A DNA stretch of 5,044 nucleotides from Nitrospirales bacterium (lineage in GTDB: Bacteria; Nitrospirota; Nitrospiria; Nitrospirales; UBA8639). Shown piece after piece: positions 1 through 5,044 of this stretch (position 1 is its first letter; every line of letters begins with the position of its first letter). Location of the stretch: NCBI GenBank assembly GCA_013817135.1, contig JACDDF010000232.1, forward strand, positions 1 to 5,044, read 5' to 3'. Made by a program: the position numbers and the translations under genes. The notes beneath the pieces were generated by a model, which was given only the letters and a program-made list of their open reading frames with translations, searched no databases and was not told where the DNA came from.

Positions 1-3000
1 GGGGAGCTTGCCTCTGACCTGTTTGGAGATGATCTAAAAAAATTATTTCCGATTATCGATGATTACACGCAAAGCGATTCGGCCTGTTTGGATAATGCCA
101 TTGAGTTTTTGGTGATGGCCGGCCGGTCCTTGCCTCATGCCATGATGATGCTGATTCCGGAACCCTGGGTGGGAAATCCTCAAATGGATTTTGACCGGCG
201 AGGGTTTTATGAATATCACGCGGCCGTGATGGAGCCGTGGGATGGACCGGCGGCTGTGTGCTTTACCGATGGGAAACTTGTCGGTGCGACCTTGGATCGG
301 AATGGTCTGCGTCCCTGCCGTTATCAAATCACCAAGGATGATGTCGTGGTGTTGGCTTCAGAAGCGGGAGTGCTTCCGGCTGATCCAAAGACCATTCGAA
401 TGAAGGGGCGTCTGCAACCAGGTCGGATGTTTGTCGTGGATACCGTCCAAGGACGTATTCTTGACGACGAAGAAATTAAAGCAGATATCACCAAACGTAA
501 GCCCTATCGACAATGGTTAACCCAATATCGGGTTTCCTTAGATGAACTGCCCGAGCCACTCAATGTGCCGCAACCCGATCACCCGACGCTGCGCCAACGC
601 CAGCAAGCCTTCGGGTACACTGTGGAAGAGTTGAAAATGGTGTTGATCCCTATGGCGATAACCGGGGAAGAGCCTATTTCTTCAATGGGAACCGATACTC
701 CTTTAGCCGTGTTGTCCGAACGGCCGCAACTTCTTTTCAAATACTTCAAGCAATTGTTTGCTCAAGTAACGAATCCTCCTATCGATCCGATCCGGGAGCA
801 TCTGGTGATGTCCCTTGTCACCAACATCGGGCCAAAGCCGAATGTCATCGCGGAGATTCCAGAGGCCTGCCGAAGGATCAAATTGCAGCAACCGATCCTT
901 AGCAATGTTGACCTGCAAAAGATTCGCATGATTGGAGATCCTCACTTTAAAAGTAAGACACTGTCCTTGCTCTTTAAAGTTGCTGAGGGACCTGAGGGCA
1001 TGGCTACAGCTCTTGATCAATTATGCCAGCAAGCTTCGAGAGCCATTAAGAATGGCGAAAAGTTTCTGATTCTGAGCGATCGAGGCATTAATGCCGAGTG
1101 GGTGCCCATTCCCAGTTTATTGGGGGTCTCAGCCGTTCATCATCATCTGGTTCGAGAAGAAACCCGAACAGAGGTCGGGTTGATTCTGGAAACAGGGGAG
1201 CCGCGTGATGTACATCATTTTGCCTGTCTTATTGGATACGGAGTTGGGGCCATCAATCCGTATTTGGTGTTTGAGTCTCTAGTGGATATGGAACGGGAAG
1301 GATATTTTCCTGAAAGTGTCGATGCGGCGACGGCCGAATCAAAGTTTATCAAGGCGGTCAACAAAGGATTGCTGAAAATTTTCTCAAAGATGGGGATTTC
1401 TACGGTCCAGTCCTATTGTGGAGCTCAAATTTTTGAGGCCATTGGCCTGAATACCAAGTTGATTGATCGGTTTTTTACCGGAACGGCTTCACGGATCGAA
1501 GGCATGGGTCTCAGTGAGGTGGGAGAAGAGACCTTGCGCCGGCATGCGCTGGCCTATCGTCCGGTCCCCATGCGCCAATTAGATTTTGGTGGCGAAATCC
1601 ATTACCGGATTCAGGGAGAGCATCATAATTGGAATCCTGAAACTATTTACAAACTTCAGCATGCGTCGCGTGCGAATGATGCCAAAGCCTATGCGGATTT
1701 TTCAGCCCTCGTGAATAAGGAGGACCAACGTCGCTCAAATCTTCGCGGCCTGTTTGAGTTTAACTGGGCAGCCGAACCAATCCCCCTTGAGGACGTGGAA
1801 CCCGCAAGCGAAATTGTGAAGCGGTTTACCACGGGTGCCATGTCGTTTGGGGCAATCAGTAAAGAAGCGCATGAAACATTGGCCATCGCCATGAATCGCA
1901 TAGGTGCCAAAAGTAATACCGGAGAGGGGGGCGAGGACCCAGAACGATTTATCCCTTTGCCAAACGGGGATTCCAGGAATTCGTATATCAAGCAGGTGGC
2001 GTCCGGTCGTTTTGGGGTGACGGCACATTATCTGGTGAATGCCAGGGAATTGCAGATCAAAATGGCGCAGGGGGCCAAGCCTGGTGAAGGAGGGCAGTTG
2101 CCGGGACACAAGGTGGATGAATTTATTGCCAAACTTCGATATTCCACGCCAGGGGTTCAACTGATCTCTCCCCCTCCTCATCATGATATTTATTCTATTG
2201 AGGATCTTAAACAACTCATTTTTGACCTGAAGAATTCCAATCCCGAAGCAGCGATTTCCGTGAAACTCGTGGCCGAAGTCGGAGTCGGGACGGTGGCAGC
2301 AGGAGTCGCAAAGGCTCATGCCGATAAAGTCCTTATCAGCGGCGATTCCGGTGGAACCGGGGCCTCTCCCTTATCGTCCATCAAGTATGCGGGAGTACCC
2401 TGGGAATTGGGTCTGGCCGAAACGCACCAGACGCTCGTGCTCAATGACCTGCGTGGACGTATTCGAGTGGAAACCGACGGCCAACTAAAAACCGGCCGTG
2501 ATGTGGTTATTGCGACGCTCTTGGGGGCGGAAGAATTTGGTTTTTCTACAGCGCCATTGATTGTTGAAGGGTGCATCATGATGAGAAAATGCCACCTCAA
2601 TACGTGTCCTGTGGGGGTGGCCACACAAGATGGGGAGTTGCGAAAACAATTTACGGGAAAACCAGAGCATGTTGTGAACTTCTTTATGTTTGTGGCGGAA
2701 GAGATTCGCTCCCTGATGGCAAAGCTCGGATTCAGGACCATGCGCGAGATGATCGGACGTGTGGATAAGCTCAAAGTGCAAAAAGCTGTTGATCATTGGA
2801 AAGCCAAAGGGCTGGATTTGTCCCCGTTATTGGTCAAGCCGGATGTTGGGCCTGAAGTGGCCACATCGTGTGTGCAAAAACAAGATCACGGTCTGAAGGG
2901 GATTTTGGATAATCAATTGGTGAAATGGTGTCAACCTGCCATTGAGCGAGGAGAACCGGTTTCCTTGGATCTGCCTATACGAAATGTGAACCGGACCACC

Positions 3001-3741
3001 GGAACTGTTCTGTCAAGCCATATTGCACGTAGGTACGGGCCGGATGGGCTCCCTCCCGACACGATTCGGATTAGGTTTACCGGATCGGCTGGACAATCAT
3101 TTGGTGCTTTTTTGTCGAAGGGTATTACGCTCATTCTGGAAGGCGAGTCGAATGACTATTTGGGAAAAGGTCTCTCTGGAGGGAAAATTATTGTGGTTCC
3201 GCCGAAGGGAGTGACGTATTCGCCGGAAGACACGATTCTGATCGGGAACACATCCCTATATGGGGCCACTGGTGGTGAAGGGTATTTTTATGGCATTGCG
3301 GGAGAACGGTTTGCTGTTCGGAATAGTGGCGCACGGGCAGTCATCGATGGAACCGGTGATCATGGGTGTGAATATATGACCGGGGGTGTGGTGGTGGTTC
3401 TGGGGAAAACGGGACGTAATTTTGCAGCTGGGATGTCCGGAGGTGATGCCTATGTTTTGGATGAGGATGGGCAATTCCCCGCACGTTGCAATATGGGCAT
3501 GGTGGAATTAGAGCCTGTCGTGTCATCTGAAGATAAACAGACCCTTCGTGGGATGATAGAGGCCCATTTTCGTTACACCCAAAGTGTCAATGCCAGGCGG
3601 ATTCTTGAATCGTGGGATATGATGTTGCCGAAATTTGTGAAAGTCATGCCGAGTGATTACAAGCGAGTGCTGCAGGAAAGGAAAACGGCCTTGGCCAAAG
3701 AACATGCTCAACGGGGACGTGAGGCGGTGAGCCGTGGCTGA
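1..3741 (+). CDS. gltB: Glutamate synthase (NADPH) large/alpha subunit, 5'-truncated by window edge
   Basis: GltB makes glutamate from glutamine and 2-oxoglutarate, using electrons supplied by GltD; it acts in the cytoplasm in the GS-GOGAT pathway. The frame is open from base 1, so the start lies upstream; the first in-window start-like codon (TTG at 88) is internal. The visible part is 1246 residues; the family is usually about 1480-1540, so roughly 240-290 N-terminal residues are missing, including the catalytic Cys of the glutaminase domain. Visible residues: end of the class II glutaminase domain to about 180 (GRSLPHA from 41, DRNGLRP 99-105); central domain to about 540 ([11 protein letters not shown] from 380); FMN synthase domain about 545-980 ([12 protein letters not shown] from 614, [10 protein letters not shown] 641-650, [14 protein letters not shown] 689-702, [14 protein letters not shown] 723-736, [11 protein letters not shown] 780-790); 3Fe-4S cysteines C858, C864, C869 (C-x5-C-x4-C); C-terminal GXGXG beta-helix about 985-1200 ([11 protein letters not shown] near 1088). 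All expected motifs are intact. The short stretch between GEGGEDPER and [11 protein letters not shown] lacks the loop of ferredoxin-dependent enzymes, so the NADPH type is inferred. Stop TGA is at 3739-3741. Confidence 0.98.
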   Translation, partial: GELASDLFGDDLKKLFPIIDDYTQSDSACLDNAIEFLVMAGRSLPHAMMMLIPEPWVGNPQMDFDRRGFYEYHAAVMEPWDGPAAVCFTDGKLVGATLDRNGLRPCRYQITKDDVVVLASEAGVLPADPKTIRMKGRLQPGRMFVVDTVQGRILDDEEIKADITKRKPYRQWLTQYRVSLDELPEPLNVPQPDHPTLRQRQQAFGYTVEELKMVLIPMAITGEEPISSMGTDTPLAVLSERPQLLFKYFKQLFAQVTNPPIDPIREHLVMSLVTNIGPKPNVIAEIPEACRRIKLQQPILSNVDLQKIRMIGDPHFKSKTLSLLFKVAEGPEGMATALDQLCQQASRAIKNGEKFLILSDRGINAEWVPIPSLLGVSAVHHHLVREETRTEVGLILETGEPRDVHHFACLIGYGVGAINPYLVFESLVDMEREGYFPESVDAATAESKFIKAVNKGLLKIFSKMGISTVQSYCGAQIFEAIGLNTKLIDRFFTGTASRIEGMGLSEVGEETLRRHALAYRPVPMRQLDFGGEIHYRIQGEHHNWNPETIYKLQHASRANDAKAYADFSALVNKEDQRRSNLRGLFEFNWAAEPIPLEDVEPASEIVKRFTTGAMSFGAISKEAHETLAIAMNRIGAKSNTGEGGEDPERFIPLPNGDSRNSYIKQVASGRFGVTAHYLVNARELQIKMAQGAKPGEGGQLPGHKVDEFIAKLRYSTPGVQLISPPPHHDIYSIEDLKQLIFDLKNSNPEAAISVKLVAEVGVGTVAAGVAKAHADKVLISGDSGGTGASPLSSIKYAGVPWELGLAETHQTLVLNDLRGRIRVETDGQLKTGRDVVIATLLGAEEFGFSTAPLIVEGCIMMRKCHLNTCPVGVATQDGELRKQFTGKPEHVVNFFMFVAEEIRSLMAKLGFRTMREMIGRVDKLKVQKAVDHWKAKGLDLSPLLVKPDVGPEVATSCVQKQDHGLKGILDNQLVKWCQPAIERGEPVSLDLPIRNVNRTTGTVLSSHIARRYGPDGLPPDTIRIRFTGSAGQSFGAFLSKGITLILEGESNDYLGKGLSGGKIIVVPPKGVTYSPEDTILIGNTSLYGATGGEGYFYGIAGERFAVRNSGARAVIDGTGDHGCEYMTGGVVVVLGKTGRNFAAGMSGGDAYVLDEDGQFPARCNMGMVELEPVVSSEDKQTLRGMIEAHFRYTQSVNARRILESWDMMLPKFVKVMPSDYKRVLQERKTALAKEHAQRGREAVSRG
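3721..3724 (+). promoter_or_regulatory. Putative ribosome binding site for gltD
   Basis: GAGG lies inside the last codons of gltB, with 9 bases between it and the GTG start at 3734. It matches the core of the Shine-Dalgarno sequence and the spacing is workable. The following GGTGA (3726-3730) resembles the tail of the consensus but lies only three bases from the start, too close to be the main site. The motif is short and sits in coding sequence, so chance occurrence is possible. Ribosomes finishing gltB at 3741 could also restart here without a strong site. Confidence 0.45.
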
Positions 3742-5044
3742 TCCTCGTGGTTTTTTGAAATATAAACGGGAAGGACCTCACCGACGGCCTGTTGAGCTAC
3801 GGGTTCTAGATTGGAAAGAAATTTATGAACCATTTTCCGACGAAAAGTTAAAAGTTCAAGGGGCTCGGTGTATGGATTGCGGGGTGCCATTTTGCCAAAG
3901 TCCCGCAGGCTGTCCTGTGGTGAATTTAATACCGGAATGGAACGATCTGGTACAAAGGGGTCGCTGGAAAGATGCCCTCAAAGCGCTTCATGCGACCAAT
4001 AACTTTCCGGAATTCACCGGACGTCTGTGTCCGGCTCCCTGCGAGTCAGCATGTGTGTTAGGCATTAATAGTGATCCGGTCTCTATCCGAGTCATTGAAT
4101 GGAATATTATCGATAAAGGATTTGAAGAAGGGTGGGTCGAACCGGTGCTACCGGTTGTCTCATCCGGGAAGCGGGTTGCAGTTATCGGGTCAGGTCCAGC
4201 AGGGTTGGCGGCGGCCCAACAATTAGCCCGGACTGGTCATGAAGTGACAGTTTTGGAAAAGGCTGATCGGATTGGAGGCTTGCTCCGCTATGGGATTCCA
4301 GATTTTAAAATGGAGAAGTGGGTATTAGACCGTCGATTGGAGCAGATGCGGAAAGAGGGTGTGACCTTTCAGACTAGCGTGTGCGTTGGTGTGGACACCA
4401 CTGTTCAGGCACTCCGTCGTGATTATGATGCGGTGTTGCTCGCGATGGGGGCTGAGCAACCGAGAGAATTGCCCGTTCCAGGAAGAGATCTTAAAGGCGT
4501 TCATCTCGCCATGGATTATCTTACTCAACAGAATAAGCAAGTGGCCGGGGATCCCCTTCTGGGAGAGCACATATCGGCTAAAGGCAAACGGGTGGTGATT
4601 ATCGGTGGTGGTGATACGGGATCGGATTGTCTTGGTACGGCTCATCGTCAAGGGTGTGTTGAAGCTCATCAATTTGAGTTGTTACCCGAACCTCCACCGA
4701 ATCGGGCTCAATCGACACCATGGCCTTTATGGCCCATGCAATTACGAACGTCGCATGCCCACGAAGAAGGGTGTGATCGCGAATGGAGTATCTCCACCAC
4801 AAAATTTTCAGGCGAAAATGGGCACCTCACCGAATTGCATGCGACCCGTGTGAATTTTGAGAATGGAAAGGTGGTGCCTGTGCCTGGGCCAGAGATCAAG
4901 ATGGATGTTGAGCTGGTGTTGCTGGCGATGGGGTTTGTCGGGCCGGTTAAGGGTGGCTTACTGGATTCTCTTGGGCTTCAATATGATCCCCGTGGGAATG
5001 TGGCTGTTGATGAACACTTCATGACTAATATGGATGGGGTGTTT
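3734..5044 (+). CDS. gltD: Glutamate synthase (NADPH) small/beta subunit, 3'-truncated by window edge
   Basis: GltD oxidises NADPH on FAD and feeds electrons through Fe-S clusters to the FMN site of GltB. 437 residues are visible and the frame is open at the last base; the family is usually about 470-500, so some 40-60 residues are missing. The start is GTG at 3734: an in-frame TGA at 3728-3730 excludes a longer protein, and the resulting N-terminus (V/M)[11 protein letters not shown] matches the family. Motifs in order: first cysteine set C46, C49, C54, C60 ([10 protein letters not shown], then [11 protein letters not shown]); second set C99, C103, C107 ([10 protein letters not shown]), together the N-terminal 4Fe-4S region; FAD Rossmann motif GSGPAG 152-157, with acidic E175 ending the second strand (VTVLEK); [15 protein letters not shown] after it; NADPH-binding GGGDTGSDC 291-299; TPWPLWP and RTSHAHEEG, typical of the long GltD type; [10 protein letters not shown] near the end. 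The window stops at NMDGVF, just before the expected AAGD FAD motif. The 8-base overlap with gltB implies one operon and coupled translation. Related NADPH-oxidoreductase subunits share this fold, but the position after gltB settles the identity. Confidence 0.97.
   Translation, partial: MADPRGFLKYKREGPHRRPVELRVLDWKEIYEPFSDEKLKVQGARCMDCGVPFCQSPAGCPVVNLIPEWNDLVQRGRWKDALKALHATNNFPEFTGRLCPAPCESACVLGINSDPVSIRVIEWNIIDKGFEEGWVEPVLPVVSSGKRVAVIGSGPAGLAAAQQLARTGHEVTVLEKADRIGGLLRYGIPDFKMEKWVLDRRLEQMRKEGVTFQTSVCVGVDTTVQALRRDYDAVLLAMGAEQPRELPVPGRDLKGVHLAMDYLTQQNKQVAGDPLLGEHISAKGKRVVIIGGGDTGSDCLGTAHRQGCVEAHQFELLPEPPPNRAQSTPWPLWPMQLRTSHAHEEGCDREWSISTTKFSGENGHLTELHATRVNFENGKVVPVPGPEIKMDVELVLLAMGFVGPVKGGLLDSLGLQYDPRGNVAVDEHFMTNMDGVF

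Noticed and set aside
88..90. TTG as the start codon of gltB
   Set aside because: The frame is open back to base 1, and residues encoded upstream (for example the [13 protein letters not shown] run that crosses this point) continue the conserved glutaminase domain. The true start is outside the window.
1735..2319. Minus-strand open frame of 194 codons opposite gltB
   Set aside because: It lies entirely antisense to the highly conserved FMN domain of gltB, its translation shows no recognisable domain, and it has no convincing start context. It is a shadow of the gltB codon pattern.
2316..2774. Minus-strand open frame of 152 codons opposite the 3Fe-4S region of gltB
   Set aside because: It is antisense to conserved coding sequence, is low in recognisable protein features, and overlaps another antisense frame in a different phase. 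This is expected by chance.
3719..3721. Earlier GTG in the gltD frame as an alternative gltD start
   Set aside because: It reaches the in-frame TGA at 3728 after two more codons, so it cannot start GltD.
4325..4853. Short open frames on both strands within gltD (such as 4325-4672 minus and 4605-4853 plus)
   Set aside because: The gltD frame is open through the whole stretch and carries the NADPH-binding and HEEG motifs, so these other frames are shadows.
1..5044. Possible novel system, mobile element, CRISPR array, RNA gene or repeat
   Set aside because: The two overlapping, motif-complete gltB and gltD frames account for every base. I saw no direct or inverted repeats, tRNA-like folds, integrase or transposase motifs, or noncoding space that could hold such an element.

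Overview
This window is filled almost end to end by two adjacent plus-strand genes of primary nitrogen assimilation. They are gltB (glutamate synthase large or alpha subunit, cut off at its 5' end by the window edge) and gltD (small or beta subunit, cut off at its 3' end). Together they encode NADPH-dependent glutamate synthase (GOGAT). GltD takes electrons from NADPH through FAD and passes them over Fe-S clusters to FMN in GltB. GltB releases ammonia from glutamine, channels it internally, and makes glutamate from 2-oxoglutarate.

Layout: positions 1-3741 are an open gltB frame that starts before the window. It covers the end of the glutaminase domain, the central domain, the FMN and 3Fe-4S synthase domain and the C-terminal beta-helix. 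gltD starts with GTG at 3734, inside the last codons of gltB (8-base overlap), and is still open at the last base. There is no intergenic space, and I see no promoter, terminator, RNA gene, repeat, mobile element or CRISPR array.

Organism: a bacterium with base composition near 50% GC by eye. The conserved tandem gltB-gltD order and the GltD cysteine pattern fit a free-living, ammonia-assimilating bacterium. The protein style makes me think of Nitrospirota or a similar environmental lineage, but this is an impression and not a placement. Nothing indicates horizontal transfer: codon use looks the same in both genes and all expected motifs are intact.

The region looks like ordinary housekeeping metabolism. 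I looked for a novel system on both strands and found none. The findings listed are small points about gene coupling and enzyme subtype.
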